A program made the position numbers and the translations under genes. Positions 18,512 to 27,485 of a stretch of DNA of 64,000 nucleotides are shown one piece after another; position 1 is the first letter of the stretch, and the number at the start of each line of letters is the position of its first letter. The notes under the pieces were generated by a model. The model worked only from the letters and a program-made list of their open reading frames with translations, made no database searches and was not told the origin of the DNA. Source of the stretch: Anaerocaecibacter muris (GTDB lineage: Bacteria > Bacillota > Clostridia > Christensenellales > Pumilibacteraceae); contig NZ_CALPCE010000001.1 in the NCBI RefSeq assembly GCF_943192945.1, forward strand, positions 62,001 to 126,000. Reading direction: 5' to 3'.

Positions 18512-19651
18512 ATGATAGTAAGCGTTAAGAGCGGAATAAAGCTGATAGGCATATCGATAGTGACGTGTTGCGCGGTGTTCGTTTGCACGTTTTTTACTAA
18601 TTATTATTTGGACGTTAGGTCGTTGGCTCCCGACGCTGTCGGCGGTATGAAAGAACTGTTTGACGCGCAAATCGTCACGGCGAAGTTTACGTGTTTAATT
18701 ACGGGCGGGGTGCTCGGCTTGCTGACGGCGGGCATGCTTGCATTCTACATCAAGTTGTTTATCGACAGCGAAAGCAAGCGGCTGGGCATGCTTAAAGCGA
18801 TGGGCTATTCGTCCGCCGCGCTCGCGTTGCGGTTTTGGGTGTTTGGGTTGAGCGTGCTCATCGGCGCGGCAATCGGGCACGCCGCGGGTTTTGCGGTTAT
18901 GCCGTACATTTACAAAGAAATGACGATTAGTGGCATGCCGCCGACGCAGATACGTTTTCACGCGGAGTTGCTTGTCGCGCTTGTCGTTGCGCCGTCCGTG
19001 GTGTTCGGAGCGCTCGCGTGCGCGTTTGCCGCGATAGCTTTGCGTAGGACTCCCGCGGAGTTGTTGCGCGGCGAGCGGCGGCGCAAACACAAAGCAAAAC
19101 AGACGGGCAAGATAACCGACAAGCCCTTTTTGTTTGAAATGTGCGGCGCGACTTTGCGCGGCAAAAAATCGGCGGTGTTTTTTATTGCGTTCGCGTGTTT
19201 TTGCTTTGCGGCAATGATACAAATGGGCGTGTCTATGTTCGATTACAGCGGCGTTAGCATGAGTATGATGATTTTGTCGATCGGTTGCGTTTTGGCTGTC
19301 GTGGCGTTAATAATGGCTGTTACGACGGTGATAAACAGCAACAAACGCAATATTGCCGTAATGAAGGCATTTGGATATTCCAAAACGGAGTGTTCGGCGG
19401 CGTTGCTCGCGGGTTACGTTCCGTTTGCGTTAATCGGGTTTACCGTCGGCACTGTTTATCAGTATGTTCTTATGAACGTAATGATTAACGTCGTGTTTAA
19501 AGACGCATTGGACATGCCCGAATACGGGTTTGACGTGCCTGTGTTTCTTATTGCACTCGCCGCGTTTGTCGTGTGCTATGTCGCGGCGATGCTGTTCTAT
19601 TCTTACCGAATAAGCAAGATTTCGGTCAAGTACGCAATGAGCGAAGAATAG
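18512..19651 (+). CDS. FtsX-family ABC permease
   Basis: 379 residues, membrane partner of the ATPase 4 nt upstream. Eight likely membrane helices in two halves: one at about 10-30 and three at about 50-175, then one at about 222-240 and three from 250 to 370. Each half has the FtsX core pattern; GMLKAMGYS and AVMKAFGYSKTE are the cytosolic coupling motifs, one per half. This BceB-like two-core layout without a large extracellular domain suggests a lipid, peptide or antibiotic-response transporter; the substrate cannot be read from the sequence. No two-component genes adjoin it. Confidence 0.85.
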   Translation: MIVSVKSGIKLIGISIVTCCAVFVCTFFTNYYLDVRSLAPDAVGGMKELFDAQIVTAKFTCLITGGVLGLLTAGMLAFYIKLFIDSESKRLGMLKAMGYSSAALALRFWVFGLSVLIGAAIGHAAGFAVMPYIYKEMTISGMPPTQIRFHAELLVALVVAPSVVFGALACAFAAIALRRTPAELLRGERRRKHKAKQTGKITDKPFLFEMCGATLRGKKSAVFFIAFACFCFAAMIQMGVSMFDYSGVSMSMMILSIGCVLAVVALIMAVTTVINSNKRNIAVMKAFGYSKTECSAALLAGYVPFALIGFTVGTVYQYVLMNVMINVVFKDALDMPEYGFDVPVFLIALAAFVVCYVAAMLFYSYRISKISVKYAMSEE

Positions 19652-19683
19652 AAAAGTCAGGGCGGAATAAAAATCGCAAAGCA

Positions 19684-19716
19684 AAACGTCGGCGTGTTTC
19701 AACCGACGTTTTTGTT
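19684..19716. terminator. bidirectional terminator
   Basis: AAACGTCGG (19684-19692) pairs with CCGACGTTT (19703-19711), followed by a T-rich stretch. It separates the convergent permease and flotillin genes. Confidence 0.85.
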
Positions 19717-19732
19717 GTTTTGCAACGGTTTG

Positions 19733-21187
19733 TTATTTGGATTTTTTATCGGTCTTGGGCATGGTCGTGTACTTGACTTCCTGCGGTTTTTCGCCGTCGC
19801 CGTCGTTGACCTTGCCGAGGTAAGAGGGGAGTTCCATGCCGTTCATTTTAAACAGTTCGTTGAGCGGGGGAACCGCGCCGAGCATGCCCGAAAGGAAGTT
19901 TGCGGTTGTCGGCTTTTCGCCGTTCATGCTGTCCCAAACAGTGACCTTGTCGATTTTAAGATTTTTGATAGCGTCCACTTGGAGTGCGACAAGGTCTTGA
20001 ATTTTGTCGGCGATAAGCATCTTGACCGCGTCGTCGCTCTTGCCGCCCGTTGCGCTTATAATCTTGCCAAAGCCTTCCGCCTGTTTGGTAAGGATTTCGA
20101 GCTGACCTTTAGCTTCCGCAACGCGCTTGGCGTATTCTGCATCCGCTTCGCCCTGCGCCTGTCTGCGTATGCGTTCCGCAACGGCTTCCGCCTCGATTTC
20201 CGCTTTTTGCTTTTGGATTTCGGCGTTTACGAGAACGTCCGCTTCGAGCGTCGCACGCTCGCGTTTTGCACGTTCCGTTTCCGCTTGTTGTTCGGCTTTG
20301 TACGCTTCTTCGTTGGCTTTTGCTTGCGCTATAAATTCCGCGCTCTGCGCCAAACGGTTGGCTTCGGCTTCCGCCTCGCGCAGCTTGGCGTTGGATTGAC
20401 TGATGAGAACTTTGGATTTGTTTTCGCCGTCGATAGCTTCGGAGTTGGCGGCGGCGACCTGTATACGTTCGTCGCGGTTGGCGTTGGCTTCGCCGATCGA
20501 GCCGTCGCGGTGTTTTTCCGCAACAGACTTCTTTGCGTCGTTTATAACTTTTTCCGCCGCCTCTTTACCGAGCGCCTCGATGTACCCCGATTCGTCGGTA
20601 ATGTCGGTGACGTTGACGTTGATTAGGCGCAAGCCAATCTTTTTGAGCTCGCCCTCGACGTTAATCGATACCGCTTCCAAAAACTTGTCGCGGTCGGTGT
20701 TGATTTCCTCGATGTCCATGGTGGCGACTATCAAGCGGAGCTGACCGAAGATAATGTCCTCGGCGAGCCGCTGTATTTCGCTCAACGGCAAACCGCGCAG
20801 ACGCTCGGCGGCGTTTTGCATGACGCCCGACTCGACGGAAATGCCGACCGTAAAGCGCGACGGCACGTCGATACGTATGTTTTGCCGCGAAAGCGCGTTT
20901 TTAAGATCTACCTGTATGGACATGGGCGTAAGGTCGAGAAAGCTGTACGCCTGAAAGAACGGCCATACGAACGCCGCGCCGCCGTGTATGCACTTGGACG
21001 AACGCGCTGTGCCGTCGGGCGCTTTGCCGACCTTACCGTAAATAACCATAACTTTGTCGGGCGGGCACTTTTTGTACCGCGTCGCGAGCGTTGCGATAAG
21101 AATTATCACGAGCAAAACGGCTACGACGACAATCGCGACGATTCCGCCTATTGCGCCGTTTGAGAGGGAAGAGAAAGACATTTGCAT
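19733..21187 (-). CDS. floT: flotillin-like SPFH/band-7 membrane scaffold protein
   Basis: 484 residues. An N-terminal hydrophobic helix (about 12-35) is followed by RYKKCPPDKVMVIYG, the opening of the SPFH domain, which runs to about 200. From about 230 to 400 comes the long flotillin coiled coil rich in Ala-Glu repeats (AEAEANRLAQ, AEIEAEAVAER), then a short C-terminal tail. Flotillins of the YuaG type assemble into membrane cages and organise lipid domains. The NfeD-type partner is directly upstream (24 nt), the classic yuaF-yuaG pairing. Ends with the basic tail KTDKKSK. Confidence 0.93.
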   Translation of the reverse strand: MQMSFSSLSNGAIGGIVAIVVVAVLLVIILIATLATRYKKCPPDKVMVIYGKVGKAPDGTARSSKCIHGGAAFVWPFFQAYSFLDLTPMSIQVDLKNALSRQNIRIDVPSRFTVGISVESGVMQNAAERLRGLPLSEIQRLAEDIIFGQLRLIVATMDIEEINTDRDKFLEAVSINVEGELKKIGLRLINVNVTDITDESGYIEALGKEAAEKVINDAKKSVAEKHRDGSIGEANANRDERIQVAAANSEAIDGENKSKVLISQSNAKLREAEAEANRLAQSAEFIAQAKANEEAYKAEQQAETERAKRERATLEADVLVNAEIQKQKAEIEAEAVAERIRRQAQGEADAEYAKRVAEAKGQLEILTKQAEGFGKIISATGGKSDDAVKMLIADKIQDLVALQVDAIKNLKIDKVTVWDSMNGEKPTTANFLSGMLGAVPPLNELFKMNGMELPSYLGKVNDGDGEKPQEVKYTTMPKTDKKSK

Positions 21188-21211
21188 AAAGATTTACACT
21201 CCTTTGATGTG

Positions 21212-21946
21212 TTATTTGACAGTTTCGATTGTAATCGAGGGCTTTTTGTACTTGGTGACGAGCAGGACGTTTGCGCCGATATGCTTTAATACCTTTATTT
21301 CCGCAGCGGTCGGAAGCGGATCGCCGTCGTCGGTGACGGCTTCGTATTCGGTGTAGCGTTCCTGAATAAGCACGTTCACTTTGCCGTGACCTTGGCGCGC
21401 GGGCGGAACGGTAAGATACACCGTGCCGATTTTTCCGACTGCGTTTTGCGGATTGAGGTTGCCGCTGCTCTGCATTTTTTCCATGCCCAGCATTGCGCCC
21501 GCCATGCCGCACGCCGCCGCAAAACCGCAGACCAGCGCGACAATCAGCGAGTAGTACCAGTCGAGCGAATAGCACAGCGTGTAGCCGACCCAACCGCCGA
21601 TAGCGAGAAACGCGATAATCGAACGCAGGCTTATAAGCCGCAGTCCGAACGCCGCCAAAGCTCCGCCGCCCGTATCGGATACGTCGGGCGCGCCGTCGTT
21701 AGCCCCCGAATCGCCGACGGACCCGCCGCCGTCGAGCATGGACGGAATGTCGCCCGAAAAGTCGCCGTCTGCGCCGTCCGCGAGGTCAAACCCGTCGCCG
21801 CCGTCGGTCAGCCCCCCGCCAATCGCGTCCGCGTCGTTCGAGCCGCCTATAAGCATCATAAGTATTTGCAATACAAGTAAGAAAGTCGCAACGCAGGCAA
21901 TGATAAACATTGTCTGTTGAAATGTTGACATCGAATTCCACCACAC
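21212..21946 (-). CDS. NfeD/YuaF-like membrane protein
   Basis: 244 residues, start GTG 21946: AGGAGG lies 9 nt upstream, while the ATG next to that site is too close and out of frame. Helix at about 10-33, a Gly/Asp-rich linker (about 35-80), two to three helices (about 85-150) and a C-terminal OB-fold NfeD domain (about 165-240, with KIGTVYLTVPP and GANVLLVTK). NfeD proteins pair with flotillins; this one is the first gene of a two-gene operon with floT. Confidence 0.87.
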   Translation of the reverse strand: MWWNSMSTFQQTMFIIACVATFLLVLQILMMLIGGSNDADAIGGGLTDGGDGFDLADGADGDFSGDIPSMLDGGGSVGDSGANDGAPDVSDTGGGALAAFGLRLISLRSIIAFLAIGGWVGYTLCYSLDWYYSLIVALVCGFAAACGMAGAMLGMEKMQSSGNLNPQNAVGKIGTVYLTVPPARQGHGKVNVLIQERYTEYEAVTDDGDPLPTAAEIKVLKHIGANVLLVTKYKKPSITIETVK

Positions 21947-21968
21947 GGCTCATAACCTCCTGTCGGAT

Positions 21969-21998
21969 ATTATATCAAACTTGCACGCATTTTGTCAA
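21969..21998 (-). promoter_or_regulatory. promoter of the NfeD-flotillin operon
   Basis: Minus strand TTGACA (21998-21993), 18-bp spacer, TATAAT (21974-21969); both boxes match consensus fully. Confidence 0.85.
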
Positions 21999-22077
21999 TA
22001 TCCGTAACTATATAATACACGCGGAAAATAATACTAATATTACGGAAAGATTAAAATTCGATTAAAACGGTTGCGCG

Positions 22078-22106
22078 TTGACAAACGTCGGGGATTGGGG
22101 TATAAT
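22078..22106 (+). promoter_or_regulatory. consensus promoter directly abutting a start codon
   Basis: TTGACA (22078-22083), 17-bp spacer, TATAAT (22101-22106). The ATG of the next gene is at 22114, where transcription itself should start. Confidence 0.88.
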
Positions 22107-22113
22107 TACGGGT

Positions 22114-23397
22114 ATGGAACGCGTCGAACAAACTCACGCCCGATTTATAAGACCGCGCCGCATGCGCGCGCGTCGATATACGCCGCAGGGTTTCCGCGCG
22201 CAAAACGTAAAGTTTGCGTTGCGCCGCTTGCCGTTTAACCTGGCGGCGATTTTTTGCGCGCTGTGCGTTCCGTTGCTTGTAATGTTAGACGTGCGCGAGA
22301 GTGAAGCGGTTGCGGAGTGGTGGACGACGCACGTGCAGGCAGGCTGGGAAAAAGTTATCGGCACGCTCACGGATTGGTTGCCGTTTTCCGTTCTCGAACT
22401 GTTTATAGTGTCGGGCTTGATTGTCGGCGCGTTTTTGCTCGTAAGACTGTTTATCAATCTGTGCACGGCGAAGTTCAAAAGAATTTTAATCGGCGTGCTG
22501 TCGCTGTGCGTGGGCGGAGCGTATGTGCTTAATCTTTACGCGCTGTCAATGGGGTTCGGGTACTACCGCGCGCCCATGCCCGTGCCGCAAGCGGGTAAGG
22601 ACTATTCGCAAACGCAGGCGCGCGCCGCAGTGGAATATTTTTTGGCAGACTACAACCGTCTTGCTGATACGTTCGACCGCGACGAAAACGGTTGCGTGAT
22701 TTGCCCTTACACGATTTCGGAACTTGCGGACATTTTGGTCAAGGAATATTCAAGGCTTGACGACCCGTATTTTACCGCGTACACGCCGCGAATTAAACCC
22801 GTAGTAAACAGTTGGTTTTTGTCGGACACATTGACGACGGGCGTAACGTTTTTGCCGTTCGGCGAGGCTACCGTAAATACAGACGCTCCGCCGTCCACCG
22901 TGACAATCACCGCCGCGCACGAGCTTGCGCACGCAAAGGGCGTGCAGCGCGAAGGCGACGCCGATCTGTTGGCGCGATATATTTTGCTGTCGTCGGACGA
23001 CGGGTATTTACGCTATTGCGGGTATTACGCATCGTTTGATAACCTGTTGGAAACAATGTTGCTGTTCGGCGACAATGCGGCGTATAACGAGCTGGGCGTC
23101 GGCATAAGCAAGCGCGTTTCGATCGAGCGCAGATACGCCATAAAATACTGGAACTCTCAACCCGATATAGTGGGGCGCATATTCCAATTTTTCAATAACG
23201 CGTACTTGCAGTTTAACGGCGCGTCCAACGGTACGGGCAGTTATGACGACGGCAACAAGAGCGATGTTGTTATACCGATAAATCCCGACACGGGCGAACC
23301 CGAAAAAGACCCCGACACGGGCGAAATTCTGCGCGAAGTGTACTATTCGCAAGTTCAAATGATGTACTTTTGGATTTACGAAAATCGCAGTCTTTAA
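22114..23397 (+). CDS. DUF3810 family membrane protein with HExxH motif
   Basis: 427 residues from ATG 22114. A basic N terminus is followed by helices at about 40-60, 90-120 and 128-150, then a large domain. The DUF3810 core holds TITAAHELAHAKGVQREGDADLLARY with HELAH at residues 269-273 and a following Glu, so a zinc peptidase-like active site is likely, though no activity is assigned to the family to my knowledge. The C-terminal end carries a proline/aspartate-rich strip. No Shine-Dalgarno; the start is chosen because the promoter ends 7 nt before it. The next in-frame ATG (22162) also lacks a ribosome site. Confidence 0.85.
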   Translation: MERVEQTHARFIRPRRMRARRYTPQGFRAQNVKFALRRLPFNLAAIFCALCVPLLVMLDVRESEAVAEWWTTHVQAGWEKVIGTLTDWLPFSVLELFIVSGLIVGAFLLVRLFINLCTAKFKRILIGVLSLCVGGAYVLNLYALSMGFGYYRAPMPVPQAGKDYSQTQARAAVEYFLADYNRLADTFDRDENGCVICPYTISELADILVKEYSRLDDPYFTAYTPRIKPVVNSWFLSDTLTTGVTFLPFGEATVNTDAPPSTVTITAAHELAHAKGVQREGDADLLARYILLSSDDGYLRYCGYYASFDNLLETMLLFGDNAAYNELGVGISKRVSIERRYAIKYWNSQPDIVGRIFQFFNNAYLQFNGASNGTGSYDDGNKSDVVIPINPDTGEPEKDPDTGEILREVYYSQVQMMYFWIYENRSL

Positions 23398-23427
23398 TTT
23401 AAACGCAATATAAATTATTCGTTGTAT

Positions 23428-23466
23428 ATCCGTTTCCATTGCGACAGGCAAGGAACGGATTTTTTG
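23428..23466 (+). terminator. intrinsic terminator
   Basis: ATCCGTTTCC (23428-23437) pairs with GGAACGGAT (23452-23460) with one bulge, followed by a T-run. Confidence 0.8.
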
Positions 23467-23576
23467 TATTGAGTATTTTTGTGATTGTGCATAAGTCCAA
23501 TCGAGCAGTAAGTGCCACGCAACGGAAATAAATTGCAAAATAAGAAAAAAAGGTGAAAGATATGTGCCTAAATGGC

Positions 23577-23662
23577 TTGACAGGGGAGGGGGGCATTGTA
23601 CAATAAAAAGCGGATAAGAAGTTATGTAAAGCGTCGAAAAAAATTGCGCGGTACATAACTTC
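23577..23662 (+). promoter_or_regulatory. promoter and hairpin leader of the LRR lipoprotein gene
   Basis: TTGACA (23577-23582), 16-bp spacer, TACAAT (23599-23604). The leader then holds a perfect 10-bp inverted repeat, GAAGTTATGT (23618-23627) / ACATAACTTC (23653-23662), with TGTAAAGCG inside, a fragment also seen in the repeat copies A and B. It ends just before the GGAGG of the gene and could affect mRNA stability or translation. A second possible -10, TATATT at 23666, follows. Confidence 0.6.
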
Positions 23663-23688
23663 AAATATATTCTGTTTGGAGGAAAAAC

Positions 23689-26193
23689 ATGAAGAAAAAA
23701 TCGATTGCAATCATTTCGCTGGCGGCGGTCGGCGCGCTTATTGTGCCTTCTGCGGTTGCTTGCGGTAACTCAACCCCGTCATCTCCGCCCGAACCGCCTA
23801 TTCACGAACACACTTATTCCGACGCTTGGGAAAGTGATGCGTCGGGGCACTGGCATAAAGCAAATTGCGGTCACGACGTGATAAGCGACGTGCTCGGGCA
23901 CGAATACGTCGGAGGGGTGTGCAAAGTTTGTACTTATGCCGAACTCGATGCGTTCGAGTACGAGCGAGTGAGCGGCGGACATAAGATAACGGCGTTAAAG
24001 GACAAGTCGGCTACGCGAGTGAGCATACCAGATTCTATCAAAGAAATAGCCGCCGATGTGTTTAAAGACAGCGACTTGGAACGCGTGGATATTTGGAACG
24101 TTAAAGCATGGCTCGATATAGACTTTGAAAATTCGCAGTCAAATCCGCTGTACCGTGCAAAGGCTTTGTATCTTAACGATAGTCCCGTAGTTGACCTTGT
24201 TGTTCCCGACGGCGTTACGCAGATTAAGAATTATGCGTTTTACGGTTACGACGCGCTCAATAGCGTAAAGTTGAGCGATTCGGTCGAAACAGTGGGCGCG
24301 AACGCTTTTTACGACTGCAACGGTATAGTGCGGCTCGAACTCGGCAAAGGTTTGAATAATATCGGTATTGGAGCGTTCACGGGCGACCGCAGGTTGGTCG
24401 AAGTGTATAACTATTCGAGCCTGGATATTTCCGAATATTCATTTGCTAAAAACGCTTTGCGCGTCGAAACGAGCGCGACGGACAGCGCGCTTAAAAAAGC
24501 GGACGGCGGATTTACGTTTTATTCACTCGGTTCGGACAAATATCTTGTCAAGTACGACGGCGAAACGACGGACGTTGTGTTGCCGAGCGCTTGCGACGGC
24601 GGCGCATATACCGTGCGCGCCTATGCTTTTTACGATAATAAATACATAACGTCCATAGACATCGGCGACGGCGTTACTGCCGTGGGCAACAGTGCGTTCT
24701 ACAACAATACGGCGTTGCGCACCGTAACTGTGGGTGCGAACGTCGCCGAGATTTCGGATAATGCGTTTATGTATTGCGACGCGCTCGGCACGGTTTACAA
24801 TAATTCTGCGCTCGATATAGTAAAAGGCGCAACCACTCACGGCGGGATAGCGGAAAAGGCGCACTTCGTGTTCAGCAAAGGCAATCTCAACGACTACGAT
24901 TATACGACGAGTTTGGGCGATTATTCGTTCGCCGTTAAGAACGGCAATTATTATCTTACGCGTTATAACGGGAGCGCGGTAGAACTCGTCTTGCCCGACA
25001 GCATAAACGGACACGATTACGCCATTGCCGACGCCGCTTTTAAAGACATCGAAGCGGCAGTAACGTCGGTCGTTGTTTCGGATGGCGTTACGGCAATCGG
25101 CGCGTATGCGTTTAGCGATCAAGCGCAACTTGCGCAAGTGACGTTAGGCAATAGTGTAAAGACAATCGGCGCGTATGCGTTTTACGGAACCGGTATTACG
25201 GAAATACGTATACCCGACAGCGTTACGTATATAGACGGTTTGGCGTTTTACGGTTGCGAATTCGGCGACGCCATGGAATACACTTACGAAGATAACGTTT
25301 GGTACATAGGCAGTACGGCAAACCCTTATCTTTTGGTGAAAACGGTCGTTGCGCCGAGCGACGGTTCGGCTTTGGAGCTTAACTCGCAAACAAAGGCTAT
25401 TGCCGCTACCGCGTTCTATGCTTGCACTGCCGACGTAATTATCCCCGACGGCGTCGAGGTCATAGGCACGTATGCGTTTTACGGGTATCAAGGCAAATCG
25501 TTAACGCTGGGCGACGGTATCAAAAAGATAGAGGACGATGCGTTCCGCAGTTGCCGTTCTATTTCGCAGGTAAATGTCGGAAGCATGGAGACTTGGTTGG
25601 ATATAGAATATGCCAACAGAATGTGCAATCCGCTTTCTTGCAAAGACACGACGGAATTGTATATAAACGGAGTTAAGCTGGGTGAAAACCTTGTTATCGA
25701 CAGCGGCATAACCAAAATCAAAGCGTTCGCTTTTTACGGTTGCTGTCAGATTAAAACGGTGGAAATAGGCGGAACGGTTACGGAGATAGGCGAAAGAGCT
25801 TTTGAGAGCTGTAAGAGTTTACAATCGATTGTAATAGGCGGGTCTGTCAAGACAATCGGGAACTATGCGTTTAAAGCTAACGTAGGCTCTGCGTCGTTGA
25901 CGGCGTTGACTTTGGGCGAAGGCATTATGACGATAGGCGACAGTGCGTTCGGCAGTCACGGCGCATTGACGGAAGTAGTTATCCCCGCAAGCGTCGTCAG
26001 CATAGGCAATCAAGCGTTTTATAGCTGTAAGCAACTTACAAGCGTCGAATTTAAAAACACCGAGGGTTGGCAACGCAGTAAGACCGCAGACTTTTCAGGC
26101 GAAGTCGAGCAAATAGAATCGTCTGCGCTTATAGACAAAGCGAGCGCGGCACGACTATTGACCGCGGCATTGTATTATTGGAAAAGAGGTTAG
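23689..26193 (+). CDS. BspA-like leucine-rich-repeat (LRR_5) surface lipoprotein
   Basis: 834 residues. Signal peptide with a loose lipobox ending AVAC at Cys25. Residues about 40-85 have a His/Cys-rich module (HEHTYSDAWESD, HWHKANCGH, GHEYVGGVCKVC) of the kind found before surface repeats in Clostridia; it may bind metal. The rest is LRR_5 repeats, with recurring IPDSVTYIDGLAFYGC- and VIGTYAFYG-like units, broken by spacer segments such as LVKYDGETTDVVLPS. BspA-type proteins act in adhesion and interaction with hosts or other bacteria. GGAGG before the ATG. Single-gene transcript. Anchoring as a lipoprotein rather than by a cell-wall motif is inferred. Confidence 0.9.
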   Translation: MKKKSIAIISLAAVGALIVPSAVACGNSTPSSPPEPPIHEHTYSDAWESDASGHWHKANCGHDVISDVLGHEYVGGVCKVCTYAELDAFEYERVSGGHKITALKDKSATRVSIPDSIKEIAADVFKDSDLERVDIWNVKAWLDIDFENSQSNPLYRAKALYLNDSPVVDLVVPDGVTQIKNYAFYGYDALNSVKLSDSVETVGANAFYDCNGIVRLELGKGLNNIGIGAFTGDRRLVEVYNYSSLDISEYSFAKNALRVETSATDSALKKADGGFTFYSLGSDKYLVKYDGETTDVVLPSACDGGAYTVRAYAFYDNKYITSIDIGDGVTAVGNSAFYNNTALRTVTVGANVAEISDNAFMYCDALGTVYNNSALDIVKGATTHGGIAEKAHFVFSKGNLNDYDYTTSLGDYSFAVKNGNYYLTRYNGSAVELVLPDSINGHDYAIADAAFKDIEAAVTSVVVSDGVTAIGAYAFSDQAQLAQVTLGNSVKTIGAYAFYGTGITEIRIPDSVTYIDGLAFYGCEFGDAMEYTYEDNVWYIGSTANPYLLVKTVVAPSDGSALELNSQTKAIAATAFYACTADVIIPDGVEVIGTYAFYGYQGKSLTLGDGIKKIEDDAFRSCRSISQVNVGSMETWLDIEYANRMCNPLSCKDTTELYINGVKLGENLVIDSGITKIKAFAFYGCCQIKTVEIGGTVTEIGERAFESCKSLQSIVIGGSVKTIGNYAFKANVGSASLTALTLGEGIMTIGDSAFGSHGALTEVVIPASVVSIGNQAFYSCKQLTSVEFKNTEGWQRSKTADFSGEVEQIESSALIDKASAARLLTAALYYWKRG

Positions 26194-26196
26194 TAA

Positions 26197-26225
26197 AAAA
26201 GTCTTGCGCTTTGCGCAAGACTTTT
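26197..26225 (+). terminator. intrinsic terminator of the LRR gene
   Basis: AAAAGTCTTGCGC (26197-26209), TTT loop, GCGCAAGACTTTT (26213-26225): a perfect 13-bp stem. Confidence 0.92.
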
Positions 26226-26244
26226 GATGTGTGCGGCTAATGCA

Positions 26245-26360
26245 TAGATTTCTCCGCTACGTTCGCTGGCGCTCACTTCGGTCGAAATGATGGGGGGATT
26301 AAGATAATAAATAATAGATAAAAGATAATAGTTGCGGAAGTTTTGCGAAGAGCAAAACTT
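26245..26360. repeat. dispersed-repeat-like remnant and hairpin
   Basis: 26245-26290 reads, on the minus strand, as a chain of GAAGTGAGCGCCAGCGAACG-type near-repeats ending in GCGGAGAAATCT. Such GAGCGNAGCGAACG-rich strings occur as dispersed intergenic repeats in many gut bacteria. It is followed by an A/T run and a 9-bp inverted repeat AAGTTTTGC/GCAAAACTT (26338-26346 / 26352-26360). No gene is seen in 26226-26450. Copy number in this genome is unknown. Confidence 0.45.
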
Positions 26361-26453
26361 GATTAGAGTATATAGAAAAGAAATGCTTATACTCCCATTA
26401 TTTCGAGCTTGTCGAGAAATCAAGGCGAACCGCCGCAAAATGGTAAAGCAAAA

Positions 26454-26476
26454 CCGCCGCAGGATAGGAGCGGCGG
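26454..26476 (-). terminator. terminator of the FolT-tautomerase operon
   Basis: On the minus strand CCGCCGC (26476-26470), 9-nt loop, GCGGCGG (26460-26454), then TTTTGCTTT. Ends about 20 nt after the tautomerase stop. Confidence 0.8.
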
Positions 26477-26495
26477 TATAAGGTTATTGCATTTA

Positions 26496-26735
26496 TTACA
26501 GCAATATTTTCGGGTCGTACTCGGGTTTTTTATAGACGACTTCGGAGGGCTTTTCCGCGATTTCGGTTTTGAATACGTCCTGCCACTGTTCCGCGGTGTA
26601 GTCCTCGATAGTGCAGGTTATCCAATGTTTGTCCGCGCCGAGGTCGCGCGACAGCACTTCCACAAGGTCGCGCGCAAGTTTTTCTTTTTGGGCTTGGGTG
26701 CGACCTTCGAGCATTTTGATAGAGATATTAGGCAT
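26496..26735 (-). CDS. 4-oxalocrotonate tautomerase family protein
   Basis: 79 residues. After removal of Met the N terminus is Pro, the catalytic base of this family (MPNISIKMLEGRTQAQK). The family catalyses keto-enol shifts on small acids; the natural substrate here is unknown. Longer than the classic 62-residue enzyme by a C-terminal tail. Its start overlaps the end of the ECF S-component gene by 8 bp, so the two are translationally coupled. Confidence 0.85.
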   Translation of the reverse strand: MPNISIKMLEGRTQAQKEKLARDLVEVLSRDLGADKHWITCTIEDYTAEQWQDVFKTEIAEKPSEVVYKKPEYDPKILL

Positions 26736-27375
26736 CGTTATTTTCCTCTCCGTCTTTTTTTGTTTTGCGCAACGGCGGCAATAGGTTAAGGCGCGTCATA
26801 AGCGGGATCATGCCGACCGTAATTGCTATGTTGATTATAGCTACCACCGGTTGGAGTGCGCGGTACGCGACAAAATATTGCCAGAACGTGAGCGTTTGAT
26901 AATACTTATACGAGTAAAACAGTGCGAGCGAGTTGGCTATACACGTACAGAACAAGGTGCATGCAATCCCTGCCGCTATAAACTTGACGGCGTAGTTTTT
27001 GATAGGGAAATACCTGAATACGAGCGCGCCGATAATTCCGTAAAGCACATTGCCGATAATCAGATAAGGGTTCATTGCGCCTTTGGGGACTATTATCGCG
27101 CCCAGTACGTCCGATGTGAAGCATACGGCGCTGCCGCCGATTGCGCCGAGGGTCGCGCTTGCCATGAGCCAAATTACGTAAATCAGCGTAATTTTGAAAC
27201 TTGGGGTGAGGGTGAGGTACTGACCGATTAGTTTCATGGCGATAGCGAGGGCGGAATACACCCCCGCGTAAGTCAGCCATTTGGTCGTGCCGAAGGTGAG
27301 TGAGTGCGAGCGGACCTTACGAGCTTTCGTATTGTTTATGTCCGGAGTCGCAATTTCCTGTTGATTGTTAATCAA
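26728..27375 (-). CDS. folT: ECF transporter S component, folate (FolT)-like
   Basis: 215 residues from a TTG start at 27375, chosen because AAGGAG lies 10 nt upstream and no better codon is near. After a polar N-terminal tail there are six predicted helices, with LMASATLGAIGGSAVCFTSDVLGAI and NPYLIIGNVLYGIIGALVF typical of the folate-family S component. It would capture a vitamin (folate or relative) and work with a shared EcfT/EcfA energy module, which is not in this window. The tautomerase gene overlaps its 3' end. No riboswitch is evident in the short upstream region. Confidence 0.8.
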   Translation of the reverse strand: MINNQQEIATPDINNTKARKVRSHSLTFGTTKWLTYAGVYSALAIAMKLIGQYLTLTPSFKITLIYVIWLMASATLGAIGGSAVCFTSDVLGAIIVPKGAMNPYLIIGNVLYGIIGALVFRYFPIKNYAVKFIAAGIACTLFCTCIANSLALFYSYKYYQTLTFWQYFVAYRALQPVVAIINIAITVGMIPLMTRLNLLPPLRKTKKDGEENNDA

Positions 27376-27485
27376 TGTCGGGCTTCTCCTTTATTTTTGT
27401 CCTTCGTTGTTTAACTTGCGTTGCGCTTCGTCGGACGTTTATAGTAATTAAATATTAGCACAACGCCCGCTCAAAGTAAAGCAAA

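Noticed and set aside
23403-23413. A fourth copy of the TTATATTGCGC motif on the minus strand (TTTATATTGCGT)
   Set aside because: Neither the inverted repeat at 3 nt nor the second motif at 11 nt is present, so it is probably chance.
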